Origin: Chryseobacterium sp. FH1
GTDB lineage: Bacteria > Bacteroidota > Bacteroidia > Flavobacteriales > Weeksellaceae
Reading direction: 5' to 3'
NCBI RefSeq assembly: GCF_000735135.1
Contig: NZ_JPLZ01000005.1
Location: 186,001-250,000, forward strand
DNA: 64,000 nucleotides
A program made the translations under genes and the position numbers. This document shows positions 17,527 through 25,342 of this stretch, in pieces. The notes beneath the pieces are model-generated. The model saw only the letters and a program-made list of their open reading frames with translations, was not told the origin of the DNA and searched no databases. Each line of letters begins with the position of its first letter. The stretch's first letter is position 1.

Positions 17527-18054
17527 TTATTTCTTCTCAAAACTTTTATAATGATTCTTTGTCAGCCACACATCGCCATTTTCAGTAAAAACAATTCGGT
17601 CTGCGCCACGGTTTCCGCAATTGTAATTTACATCGGCTTCGTAATATTTTTCGCCCCTTGGCAACTGTTTTTCACGATTGCTGAATTTGTCGCCGCCAAT
17701 CGCTTTTCCTGGCAAAACGTCACAGAGATTTCCTTTTGATGCAATCCAGCCTTTACTTTTCGCTTCAGATTTTGTGATATAAAAAACCGGTAACTGATGA
17801 TTGGATTTCACATAAGCAATCACTTTATCATCTTTCGTTAATTCATCAATCGAATAGTTGTCAGAAGAATTCTCAGCATCAAATTCTTGAATAGTTCGAT
17901 TCTCAGTTTTTGAAGCTTCTGACTTTCGACTTTCTGCTTCCGTCAAATATTCATTTCGCTTCTCGATTTTGTAATTCGTGATGAGGAACATTACCGAGAT
18001 TCCGGCAAAAGCACCGACGAGAAAGAATAAAAGGGTTTTTAGCTTCGGATTCAT
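17527..18054 (-). CDS. Membrane-anchored barnase-family ribonuclease
   Basis: A 175-residue protein with an N-terminal membrane helix or uncleaved signal (about 7-26), a charged linker (30-75), and a barnase domain (about 76-175). ITKSEAKSKGWIASKGNL and GGDKFSNREKQLP are almost barnase sequence. Catalytic residues are all present: Glu139, Arg153 and His168 (barnase Glu73, Arg87, His102), with Lys95 and Arg149 matching Lys27 and Arg83. Family members are secreted single-strand RNases, toxic if active in the cytosol. The barstar-like gene follows directly. Confidence 0.93.
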   Translation of the reverse strand: MNPKLKTLLFFLVGAFAGISVMFLITNYKIEKRNEYLTEAESRKSEASKTENRTIQEFDAENSSDNYSIDELTKDDKVIAYVKSNHQLPVFYITKSEAKSKGWIASKGNLCDVLPGKAIGGDKFSNREKQLPRGEKYYEADVNYNCGNRGADRIVFTENGDVWLTKNHYKSFEKK

Positions 18055-18148
18055 TGATGAAAATTTCTATGCTAAAATAATGAAAACCTCGATTCATAAA
18101 GCATAAAAAACAAACTTTAAAAATAATTTCTCCTAAGTCTAATTTTTC

Positions 18149-18156
18149 TATATTTG
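18149..18156 (+). promoter_or_regulatory. Promoter -7 box of acyl-CoA dehydrogenase gene
   Basis: TATATTTG, full TAnnTTTG match, 16 bp before the ATG at 18173, implying a leader of about 10 nt. Confidence 0.55.
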
Positions 18157-18172
18157 GCAACAAAGATAAAAT

Positions 18173-19312
18173 ATGAACTCCGACACAATGGACAACTTAA
18201 AAATGATAGCCGAAACAGCAAAAGACTTTGCTGAAAAAAATATTCGCCCCAACATAATGGATTGGGATGAGAGCCAAACTTTCCCTGTAGAATTGTTTCA
18301 CCAGTTGGGTGAATTGGGATTTATGGGAATCGTAATCCCTGAAGAATACGGCGGTTCTGGTCTTGGTTATCAGGAATATGTGACGATTTTGGACGAAATC
18401 TCACAAGTTGACCCATCGATTGGATTATCCGTTGCGGCGCACAATTCACTTTGCACGAATCATATTTATGAATTCGGGAACGAAGAGCAAAGAAGAAAAT
18501 GGTTGCCAGATTTGGCTTCCGGAAAAGTCATCGGCGCTTGGGGATTGACGGAGCACAACACAGGTTCAGATTCCGGAGGAATGTCCACAACAGCGGTTAA
18601 AGACGGCGACGATTGGATTATCAACGGTGCAAAAAACTTCATCACGCACGCTATTTCGGGCGACATTGCGGTAGTGATGACAAGAACTGGAGAAATTGGT
18701 GCAAAAAATAATTCCACAGCGTTCGTTTTGGAAAAAGGAATGGCTGGATTCACTTCCGGTAAAAAAGAAAATAAATTGGGAATGCGCGCCTCGGAAACAG
18801 CAGAATTGATTTTCGACAATGTTCTCGTTCCGGATTCTCACAGATTGGGCGAAGTGGGGAGCGGTTTCAAACAAGCGATGAAAATCCTGGACGGCGGTCG
18901 TATTTCTATCGCCGCGTTGAGTTTGGGAATTGCAAGAGGTGCTTACAAAGCGGCTTTGAAATATGCTCAGGAAAGACACCAATTCGGAAAATCGATCTCA
19001 AGTTTTCAGGCGGTTAACTTTATGTTGGCCGATATGGCGACAGAAATTGACGCTTCAGAATTGCTAATCAGAAGAGCTTCTGACCTCAAAAATGCTAAAG
19101 CAAAAATGACACGCGAAGGCGCAATGGCAAAATTATACGCTTCTGAAGCATGCGTAAGAATTTCCAATAATGCGGTTCAGATTTTTGGTGGATATGGTTA
19201 CACGAAAGATTTCCCAGTTGAAAAATTCTACAGAGATTCTAAATTGTGTACGATTGGCGAAGGAACTTCTGAAATCCAGCGATTGGTGATTGGAAGAGAC
19301 ATTACGTCTTAA
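18173..19312 (+). CDS. Acyl-CoA dehydrogenase
   Basis: A 379-residue flavoprotein that oxidises acyl-CoA thioesters to 2-enoyl-CoA in fatty-acid or branched-chain amino-acid breakdown. Signature 1 is GAWGLTEHNTGSDSGG (about residues 121-136). Signature 2 is QIFGGYGYTKDFPVEKFYRD (about 341-360). IGEGTSEIQ holds the expected catalytic Glu. The short/branched-chain class is most likely from the Glu position. No electron-transfer flavoprotein genes are adjacent. Confidence 0.95.
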   Translation: MNSDTMDNLKMIAETAKDFAEKNIRPNIMDWDESQTFPVELFHQLGELGFMGIVIPEEYGGSGLGYQEYVTILDEISQVDPSIGLSVAAHNSLCTNHIYEFGNEEQRRKWLPDLASGKVIGAWGLTEHNTGSDSGGMSTTAVKDGDDWIINGAKNFITHAISGDIAVVMTRTGEIGAKNNSTAFVLEKGMAGFTSGKKENKLGMRASETAELIFDNVLVPDSHRLGEVGSGFKQAMKILDGGRISIAALSLGIARGAYKAALKYAQERHQFGKSISSFQAVNFMLADMATEIDASELLIRRASDLKNAKAKMTREGAMAKLYASEACVRISNNAVQIFGGYGYTKDFPVEKFYRDSKLCTIGEGTSEIQRLVIGRDITS

Positions 19313-19340
19313 GAATCAAAATTTTACATTTAAAACATCA

Positions 19341-19377
19341 AACCCTTTCAAAAATTTTTAACTTTGAAAGGGTTTTT
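19341..19377 (+). terminator. Terminator after acyl-CoA dehydrogenase
   Basis: AACCCTTTCAAA (19341-19352) pairs with TTTGAAAGGGTT (19363-19374), followed by TTT. It lies 13 bp before the next ATG. Confidence 0.75.
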
Positions 19378-19389
19378 AAATTATAGCCG

Positions 19390-19782
19390 ATGAATCAAGA
19401 CATCATTTCTTACAATCAGAAATTAGAATCTGAAGACGAGAAAATCGCAACCTTTCTTTCCAAAGAAATATGCAAACATCTTCCCGAAGCCGAGAATAAA
19501 ATCTGGCATTCGCATCCGGTTTGGTTTCTAGATGGAAATCCGATTGTTGGCTACAGCAAACAGAAACGAGGAATTCGATTGATGTTTTGGAGCGGAAAAT
19601 CTTTCAATGAAGAAAAACTGAATGTGGAAGGCGAAAAATTTCAGGACGCTTCTATTTTTTATAATGATGTGAATGAAATCGATAATGATGATTTGAAACG
19701 TTGGCTGGAAAAATCAAGAGAGATCCAATGGGATTATAAGAATATTGTGAAGCGGAAAGGTGTTTTGGAACGTTTGAAATAA
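19390..19782 (+). CDS. DUF1801 domain protein
   Basis: A 130-residue soluble protein of the DUF1801 / YdhG-like family. KIWHSHPVWFLDGNPIVGYS and LMFWSGKSF are typical strands of this small alpha/beta fold. No catalytic residues are known for the family. It is flanked by a terminator upstream and a repeat element downstream. Confidence 0.8.
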   Translation: MNQDIISYNQKLESEDEKIATFLSKEICKHLPEAENKIWHSHPVWFLDGNPIVGYSKQKRGIRLMFWSGKSFNEEKLNVEGEKFQDASIFYNDVNEIDNDDLKRWLEKSREIQWDYKNIVKRKGVLERLK

Positions 19783-19794
19783 TTTTAATAAATC

Positions 19795-19868
19795 CTTCGA
19801 CTCCGCTCAGGATGACAACTTTTTATTAAATCCAGCAATAAGCGATGTCAGGCTGAGCGGAGTCGAAG
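19795..19868. repeat. Dispersed inverted repeat, GACTCCGCTC-arm variant
   Basis: Left arm at 19795-19817 (CTTCGACTCCGCTC then AGGATGACA) and right arm at 19846-19868. It shares both ends with the element at 17412-17491 but has a different, still self-complementary, arm centre. Confidence 0.85.
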
Positions 19869-19938
19869 CCTTTTGTTTTCCTACTTATTCTTACTTTTTT
19901 AAACTAAAATTTACTATTCAAAAAACATTTTAATTTTA

Positions 19939-19975
19939 TAAATGCTGTCTTTAAGGATGGCATTTTTTATATTTG
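19939..19975 (+). promoter_or_regulatory. Terminator-like hairpin followed by promoter box for the MazG-like gene
   Basis: AAATGCTGTC and GGATGGCATTT pair with two G-T wobbles around a TTTAA loop and run into TTTTTT. The TATATTTG box (19968-19975) follows at once, 19 bp before the ATG at 19995. Confidence 0.5.
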
Positions 19976-19994
19976 TTAAAATTTTAGAAAATAT

Positions 19995-20459
19995 ATGGAA
20001 AAGATAGACAGCCTGAACCAAGTTGCCGAATTTCACAAAACCTTCAACGCCCCAATTCTTGACACACCTCAGATTCCTTCAAAAGAACGTGCTGAGCTGA
20101 GAGTGAGTCTTCTACAGGAAGAATTGGACGAGTTGAAAAAAGCGATTGAAGACAACGATTTGGTAGAAGTTGCCGATGCACTTTGCGACCTTCAGTATGT
20201 TTTGAGTGGTGCTGTTTTGGAGTTTGGATTGGGCGATAAATTCGTGGAATTGTTCAATGAAGTTCAGCGTTCCAATATGTCCAAAGCTTGCGATAACGAA
20301 GTTCAGGCGCAGGAAACAGTAGAATTTTATAAAGCTAAAGGAACCGATGCTTACTACGAAAAATCTGGAGACAAATACAATGTTCACCGCGTTGCAGACA
20401 ACAAGGTTTTGAAGAACAAATATTATTCTGCAGCCGACTTGGCTTCACTTTTAAAATAA
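19995..20459 (+). CDS. MazG-like nucleoside triphosphate pyrophosphohydrolase family protein
   Basis: A 154-residue protein. LLQEELDELKKAIEDNDLVE and VADALCDLQYVLSG (about residues 35-68) give the EExxE...ExxD metal-binding pattern of the all-alpha NTP pyrophosphohydrolase (MazG/PRA-PH) superfamily. These enzymes hydrolyse (d)NTPs to monophosphates. The C-terminal 60 residues resemble related phage and bacterial 'phosphoribosyl-ATP pyrophosphohydrolase-like' proteins. The next gene follows at 10 bp. Confidence 0.85.
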   Translation: MEKIDSLNQVAEFHKTFNAPILDTPQIPSKERAELRVSLLQEELDELKKAIEDNDLVEVADALCDLQYVLSGAVLEFGLGDKFVELFNEVQRSNMSKACDNEVQAQETVEFYKAKGTDAYYEKSGDKYNVHRVADNKVLKNKYYSAADLASLLK

Positions 20460-20469
20460 AAAACCGACG

Positions 20470-21015
20470 ATGAAAAAAATTTCAATTTTATTAGGAATCA
20501 TTGCTCTCATTGCACTTAACTCTTGCGCGCAACGAGTAATCGTAAACAGAGAAGTAGAATCCAAGCACGATGGCAAAATGCTTTTGGGAACGCAGAGGCT
20601 TGACCAATTCCGAAAAGAACCTTACAAAACTTGGTTTGATGAGGAATACAACCGATATCAAATTGACCAAACAAGCTTAACCGAATTAAGAAAAGAAAAA
20701 CTCAATTCTTATAGTTTGGTTGTTTTTGTCGGAAGTTGGTGCGAAGACAGCCACAGAGAATTTCCGAGGTTGATAAAAATTCTGGAAACTTTGAAATACA
20801 ACACAGAAAAAATGCAAATCATTGCCGTGAACCGCAAAAAGGAATCTCCAGCTGGCGAAGAAGGAATTTACAATATAACGAGAGTTCCAACCATCATCGT
20901 CAAAAAGTACGGAAAAGAAATCGGAAGAATCACAGAAATGCCCGAAACAGGATTTTTGGAGAAAGATTTGCTTAATATTTTGAAAAAAGATAATAATTCA
21001 GGTTTATTTAAATAA
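20470..21015 (+). CDS. Thioredoxin-fold lipoprotein
   Basis: A 181-residue lipoprotein (lipobox ALNSC, lipidated Cys about residue 19). The thioredoxin-like domain contains VVFVGSWCEDSHREFP (about 91-106), placing a WCxxS motif where thioredoxins have WCxxC, then cis-Pro-like TRVPTIIV (about 138-145). One Cys suggests a monothiol, peroxide- or disulfide-isomerase-type role rather than disulfide reduction, but this is inference. It is co-oriented 10 bp after the MazG-like gene. Confidence 0.85.
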   Translation: MKKISILLGIIALIALNSCAQRVIVNREVESKHDGKMLLGTQRLDQFRKEPYKTWFDEEYNRYQIDQTSLTELRKEKLNSYSLVVFVGSWCEDSHREFPRLIKILETLKYNTEKMQIIAVNRKKESPAGEEGIYNITRVPTIIVKKYGKEIGRITEMPETGFLEKDLLNILKKDNNSGLFK

Positions 21016-21021
21016 TAATTT

Positions 21022-21106
21022 GGGCAGCTATTCCGCCTTCCGTTCCCAATCTTTTTGCCTTGGCTTTTCCAGTCGCAAAAAAGGATTTCCACTCAAGTCG
21101 GGCTGC
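21022..21106 (-). ncRNA. Structured intergenic repeat / candidate RNA, copy B
   Basis: Read on the minus strand it begins GCAGCCCGACTTGAGTGGAA and ends CGGAATAGCTGCCC. A basal stem GCAGC/GCTGC and an apical stem AATCCTTTTTTGC/GCAAAAAGATT can form, with conserved purine-rich internal loops between. It is nearly identical in the conserved parts to copy C at 47071-47175. It lies between the thioredoxin-like and DUF4230 genes and opposes their direction. Confidence 0.55.
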
Positions 21107-21148
21107 ATAAGATTCCACGTTTAAATATTGCTGTAAAATTCAAAATCA

Positions 21149-21760
21149 ATGACAAAATACACAGGCATCCTTTCTTTTATTTTCGGAATCATTCTTACGG
21201 TTTTCCTATTTCTATCGTGGAGAAGTTGCAACAAGAAAGAAGATGCAGCGCTCATCAATCAAGATTATTACCTCATCACGAATCAGATTCAGAAAATAAA
21301 TAAAATGGTGGTTTTGGAACAGGATTTTTCGAGTTTCCAAACACACAAAAGTTCGGCGGCAAGCATTGCAGGATTTGATATCCTACCTAGAGAAATGGTT
21401 CTTTACACCACTGCAAAAGCACAGGTTTCCTACGATTTGAAACGGATGAAAATTGATGTGGACACGGTGAATAAAAAATTGATTCTGCAAGAACTTCCTC
21501 AGCCAGAGATCAAGATTTTCCCGGATGTGAAAATTCATTTCATGGATGATTACGCCATCAACAGATTTTCTCAAAAAGACATCAACGGCGTGATGGAATC
21601 TGCAAAGAAAAATATGACCAAAAGCGTGAATCAGGCAAGTTTGAAACAGCAAAGCCAGAAACAATTGAAAGATAATCTCAACGATATTTTCGTTTTGGCA
21701 AAAGCCTTGCATTATTCTATTGAAGACAAAACAAATACGTTTCCTTCAAATGAATTATAA
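21149..21760 (+). CDS. DUF4230 domain protein, membrane anchored
   Basis: A 203-residue protein with an N-terminal membrane helix (about residues 5-24) followed by SWRSCNKKED and a DUF4230-like periplasmic domain. KINKMVVLEQDFSSF, LYTTAKAQVSYDLKRMKIDV and LQELPQPEI are typical of the family. The C-terminal half is helical. No function is assigned to the family. A small hydrophilic gene follows at 11 bp. Confidence 0.8.
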   Translation: MTKYTGILSFIFGIILTVFLFLSWRSCNKKEDAALINQDYYLITNQIQKINKMVVLEQDFSSFQTHKSSAASIAGFDILPREMVLYTTAKAQVSYDLKRMKIDVDTVNKKLILQELPQPEIKIFPDVKIHFMDDYAINRFSQKDINGVMESAKKNMTKSVNQASLKQQSQKQLKDNLNDIFVLAKALHYSIEDKTNTFPSNEL

Positions 21761-21771
21761 ATACAATTGTT

Positions 21772-21951
21772 ATGAATCCAGATAAAAAACAAGAAAGCAA
21801 CAACTCGTCTGAGCAGAAAAAACAGACGGAAGATTTCAGAGATATTCCAGCATCATCTGACAAGAAAAACCCGCCTGACATTGACAAAAATGATGTTGAT
21901 AAAAGTTCAAAAGTTAATAAAGACGGAAAAACAGATAACACCGAAAAGTAA
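21772..21951 (+). CDS. Small hydrophilic protein, unknown
   Basis: A 59-residue ORF (MNPDKKQESNNSSEQ...), very rich in Lys, Asp, Ser and Asn, with almost no hydrophobic residues, so probably disordered. It starts 11 bp after the DUF4230 gene on the same strand, which supports it being real and co-expressed. It could be a short low-complexity ORF by chance. Confidence 0.5.
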   Translation: MNPDKKQESNNSSEQKKQTEDFRDIPASSDKKNPPDIDKNDVDKSSKVNKDGKTDNTEK

Positions 21952-22105
21952 TTTTCTTTGTGAAAAAACCAATAAGCCTTTCAATTTATTTTGAGAGGCT
22001 TATTTATTTAATAAAATTAATGTATATTTAACATCAGGAATTAAGACTTATAAAAATTAATTCCTATGTGTTCTTTAAATTTCGTTTCACCAAACATTAC
22101 AGCTT

Positions 22106-22603
22106 ATGTCTTATATTGTTGTAGGGCTTTTCCCGAATCAAGCGGAAGCAGACAAGGTCCTTTTAAAATTAGAAAATGCTGGTTACTACGATTATAGTGT
22201 TTCTCATTCTGAAAAAGAAATGACTAAAAATGTAGATATTGAGAAGAAAAATGGGTTTTGGAATTGGTTGTTTGATGACAATCATCTCGAAAGAGCCCGA
22301 TTCGAATACGCAAGTATAGACCACAACACGATCACCGTACATCTGCAAACAGAGCAAGACGCACACATCGTGAGAGATATCTTGGACAACAATGGCGCTG
22401 TGAATGTGGAAGAAAAAACCCAGGATTTCATGTCTGAAAATTACGCTGATGCACATCGCGAATATGTGATTTCTGAAAGCAGAAATGCAAAAATCATTTC
22501 TAAGGCAAAGAACAACCTATTCTTTACCAATAATCGAAGACATCACCATCACGAAAATTGGATTGCTGATGAACCGGATGGACTCGGTTTCAAAATCAGC
22601 TAA
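22106..22603 (+). CDS. Stress-protein-like, first of two tandem paralogues
   Basis: A 165-residue soluble protein. MSYIVVGLFPNQAEADKVL and LENAGYYDYSVS resemble the N-terminal fold of 'general stress protein 17M-like' (YflT) proteins: a beta strand, then a helix binding at the F/Y-P turn. EYASIDHNTITVHLQTEQDAHIVRDIL is the second half-repeat. The C-terminus is His-rich (RRHHHHENW) and differs from its paralogue. It shares roughly half its residues with the gene at 22797. Function is unknown. Confidence 0.75.
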   Translation: MSYIVVGLFPNQAEADKVLLKLENAGYYDYSVSHSEKEMTKNVDIEKKNGFWNWLFDDNHLERARFEYASIDHNTITVHLQTEQDAHIVRDILDNNGAVNVEEKTQDFMSENYADAHREYVISESRNAKIISKAKNNLFFTNNRRHHHHENWIADEPDGLGFKIS

Positions 22604-22638
22604 ATAATTAGAATCATAATTTCCCATTATGAAATTTT

Positions 22639-22680
22639 ATTACAAAGACCTTTTGATTTATTCGGAAGGTTTTTTTTGTG
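22639..22680 (+). terminator. Terminator between the tandem paralogues
   Basis: AGACCTT and AAGGTTT arms around a 15-nt loop, followed by a T8 run. Confidence 0.6.
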
Positions 22681-22796
22681 TGCTTTTTTGATGGATTAAA
22701 ATAATAAAAAATGTTAAAATCATATTCATTTCCTTTTCTGCCACAATTTTTGTTTTGATTGATACAAATAAGTTTAACCACCAAAAAAATATTATT

Positions 22797-23294
22797 ATGT
22801 CTTACACTATTATCGGGATTTTCCCAAACGACACAGAAAGCAGGAATGTTATCACAAAATTGGAAGAAGCTGGATTGTATGATTACAGCATTTCCAAATC
22901 TGAAGTTGAAGCTATCAAAGAAATCGACACCGACAGAAAAGCCAGCTTTTTCGATTGGCTGTTTGATAGAGACACCGTAGAAAGGGACCGCTACGAATAT
23001 GCAAGTATCGACAGCAGTACGATTTCAGTTTATGCTGAAACGGAAGAAGACGCGAACGCAGCGAAGACAATATTGGATGACAATGGCGCGATAGATGTCG
23101 AAGAAAAAACAAGAACTTATCTCGCAGACAAATATCCAGACACGCCAAACGAATATCCAATCTCCGAAAGCAAAAGAGCAAGAATCATCGCGAAAGCAAA
23201 AAATGACCTTTATTTCACGGATGAGAGAATTCCTTCCAACACGCCCGAGCAAGGAATGGTTGACAAGATGGATTCGCTTGGCAAGTTAGACTAA
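22797..23294 (+). CDS. Stress-protein-like, second of two tandem paralogues
   Basis: A 165-residue protein from the ATG at 22797 (frame open upstream, but homology with the neighbour starts at MSYTIIGIFPND). Same layout as the 22106 gene: LEEAGLYDYSISKSE, FDWLFDRDTVERDRYEYASID, then EEDANAAKTILDDNGAIDVEEKTR. The C-terminus lacks the His run of the paralogue. Each copy has its own terminator, so the duplication appears to include regulatory sequence. Confidence 0.75.
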   Translation: MSYTIIGIFPNDTESRNVITKLEEAGLYDYSISKSEVEAIKEIDTDRKASFFDWLFDRDTVERDRYEYASIDSSTISVYAETEEDANAAKTILDDNGAIDVEEKTRTYLADKYPDTPNEYPISESKRARIIAKAKNDLYFTDERIPSNTPEQGMVDKMDSLGKLD

Positions 23295-23328
23295 ACCAGA
23301 ATATCTTAATTTAATTTTACACCAATAT

Positions 23329-23361
23329 GATAAGAGCTGATTTTTTTAGCTCTTATTTTTT
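23329..23361. terminator. Terminator between the stress paralogue and leuB
   Basis: ATAAGAGCT/AGCTCTTAT stem with a T-rich loop and T7 run on the plus strand. It lies 5 bp from the convergent leuB stop. Confidence 0.8.
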
Positions 23362-23365
23362 TGAA

Positions 23366-24487
23366 TCAAACAATCGTGGATTTTCCTAACTGTACATTCT
23401 CGTGGTTGTAGTACGACCTTTCCGAAAAACGAATGTAATCCGAAATGAAATCCCCTACTTCACTGGTCGAGTAATTGACATCTGGATTCAGGTCAATCGT
23501 CACATATCTGCTTTCGATGGCATTTTCCACGCTTTCTCTTAATTTATTCGCTGCTTGTGTCAGTTCCAAATGGTCGAGCATCATTGCGGCACTTAGGATG
23601 GAAGCAATTGGATTGGCAATTCCTTTTCCTTTCGCTTGAGGATACGAACCGTGGATTGGTTCGAAAAGTGCGTTGTCATTTCCAATTGATGCGGAAGGCA
23701 ATAAACCAATAGAACCGCCAATCACGCTGGCTTCATCAGAAATAATATCGCCAAACATATTTTCTGTCAAAATCACATCGAATTGTTTTGGGTTCAGAAT
23801 CATCTGCATTGCAGCGTTATCAACAAACATAAAATCCACTTTTACATCTGGATATTCCAAAGCAATTTCTTTCACGATTTTTCTCCAAAGTCTGGATGTG
23901 TCTAGAACGTTGGCTTTGTCAATCAAGGTCAGTTTTTTCTTTCTTTTCTGAGCGTCTTGAAAAGCTAAATATGCAATTCCTTTAATTTCCTCTTTGGAAT
24001 ATCTGCAGACATCGTAAGCGTAATCACCATTTTCCTCAGTGAATTTTTCTCCGAAATAGATGCCGCTAATCAACTCACGATAGATTTGAATATCCGTTCC
24101 TTCAACGATTTCTCTTTTTAAAGGACTTTTTTTGATTAATGAAGCGTAAGTTTTGATTGGTCTGATGTTGGCGAATAATCCCAATTCTTTTCTCAATTTC
24201 AACAAACCTTGTTCTGGACGTACTTTCGCGTCAGGATTGTTATCAAAAGCTGGGTCGCCGATTGCGCCGAACAAAACAGCATCAGAATTTTTGCATAATT
24301 CCAAAGTTTCGTCTGGCAAAGGATTTCCGGTTTGATAAATTGCTTCAGCGCCCATCACGCCATAATCAAATTGAAAATTATATTGATAAGCTTCGCCAAT
24401 CACTTTCAAGACTTTCACACTTTCGTTGGTCACTTCCGGACCGATGCCATCGCCTGGCAAAACTGCTATTTTATAAGTTTTATTCAT
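23366..24487 (-). CDS. leuB: 3-isopropylmalate dehydrogenase
   Basis: A 373-residue NAD-dependent dehydrogenase from the ATG at 24487 (six upstream in-frame codons are not conserved). It catalyses the third step of leucine synthesis. IAVLPGDGIGPEV is the N-terminal strand. Substrate-binding Arg residues are in RPEQGLLKLRKELGLFANIRP. NMFGDIISDEASVIGGSIGLLPSAS is the metal-binding signature. HGSYPQAKGKGIANPIASILS binds the adenine end of NAD. It is last in the leuA-leuC-leuD-leuB unit. Confidence 0.97.
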   Translation of the reverse strand: MNKTYKIAVLPGDGIGPEVTNESVKVLKVIGEAYQYNFQFDYGVMGAEAIYQTGNPLPDETLELCKNSDAVLFGAIGDPAFDNNPDAKVRPEQGLLKLRKELGLFANIRPIKTYASLIKKSPLKREIVEGTDIQIYRELISGIYFGEKFTEENGDYAYDVCRYSKEEIKGIAYLAFQDAQKRKKKLTLIDKANVLDTSRLWRKIVKEIALEYPDVKVDFMFVDNAAMQMILNPKQFDVILTENMFGDIISDEASVIGGSIGLLPSASIGNDNALFEPIHGSYPQAKGKGIANPIASILSAAMMLDHLELTQAANKLRESVENAIESRYVTIDLNPDVNYSTSEVGDFISDYIRFSERSYYNHENVQLGKSTIV

Positions 24488-24555
24488 AAATAATTTATCA
24501 TACATTAATTATCAAAAGTTTGATTTTAAAGCTATCAGCTAAAAGCCAATCGCCA

Positions 24556-25152
24556 TCAGCCAATTACTTTCTGTGTTTTTTGTTCAAATTTCTGAATCGC
24601 TTCTTTTTTGCTCGTTAAAAAATCAATATCGTCGTAGCCATTTATCAGGCATATTTTTTTGTAAGAATCCAACTCGAAACTTTCTGTTTTGTCATTGAAT
24701 GAAATTGTCTGTTTTTCGACATCAACCGTAATTTGAGTTGAAGGATTTTGCGTAATGGTTTCCATTAAATCTTTAAAATAATCCTCAGAAACTTTCACTG
24801 GAAGCAATCCATTATTAAGTGCATTACCTTTGAAAATATCAGCAAAATAACTTGACACAACGACCTTAAAACCATAATCCGTTAACGACCAAGCCGCGTG
24901 CTCTCTGCTGCTTCCACATCCGAAGTTATTTCCTGCAACCAGAATTTCGCCGGAATATTTAGGATTATTCAAAACGAAGTCAGGATTTGGTTCATTCGTG
25001 TGAACATTATACCGCCAATCTCTGAAAAGATTTTCGCCAAAACCTTCTTTGCTGATGCTTTTGAGGAAACGTGCCGGAATAATCTGGTCGGTATCTATAT
25101 TTTCGCTCGGCAACGGAACGGCCTGAGATTTTATTAAAACTAATTTTTGCAT
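24556..25152 (-). CDS. leuD: 3-isopropylmalate dehydratase, small subunit
   Basis: A 198-residue swivel-domain subunit that pairs with LeuC to isomerise 2- to 3-isopropylmalate. [15 protein letters not shown] (about residues 18-32) and [17 protein letters not shown] (about 75-91) are the substrate-binding signature loops. Length is normal. A 190-bp gap holding a CCCTAAAGGG repeat separates it from leuC, which is unusual for subunits needed at equal amounts. Confidence 0.97.
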   Translation of the reverse strand: MQKLVLIKSQAVPLPSENIDTDQIIPARFLKSISKEGFGENLFRDWRYNVHTNEPNPDFVLNNPKYSGEILVAGNNFGCGSSREHAAWSLTDYGFKVVVSSYFADIFKGNALNNGLLPVKVSEDYFKDLMETITQNPSTQITVDVEKQTISFNDKTESFELDSYKKICLINGYDDIDFLTSKKEAIQKFEQKTQKVIG

Positions 25153-25232
25153 ATGCTTAATTCGATGTTCAAGATTTAAAATTCAATGTTTAAGAGCCTA
25201 GTTTAAAATTTATAAAGAATTTCTCTTTACCG

Positions 25233-25296
25233 AAACCCTAAAGGGAGGAAAAATGCTTTCAAATTTCATTAAAATTGCTCCCTTTAGGGCTGGGGA
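25233..25296. repeat. CCCTAAAGGG-type inverted repeat between leuC and leuD
   Basis: CCCTAAAGGGA at 25236-25246 and TCCCTTTAGGGCTGGGG at 25279-25295 are inverted copies around AT-rich sequence. The core is shared with the 27-bp units inside dapF (55834-55910). No ORF lies in this gap. Confidence 0.75.
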
Positions 25297-25342
25297 AACA
25301 ATTTCAATGAAATTTAAACAGACTCTAAATTCCAGTTTGTCA

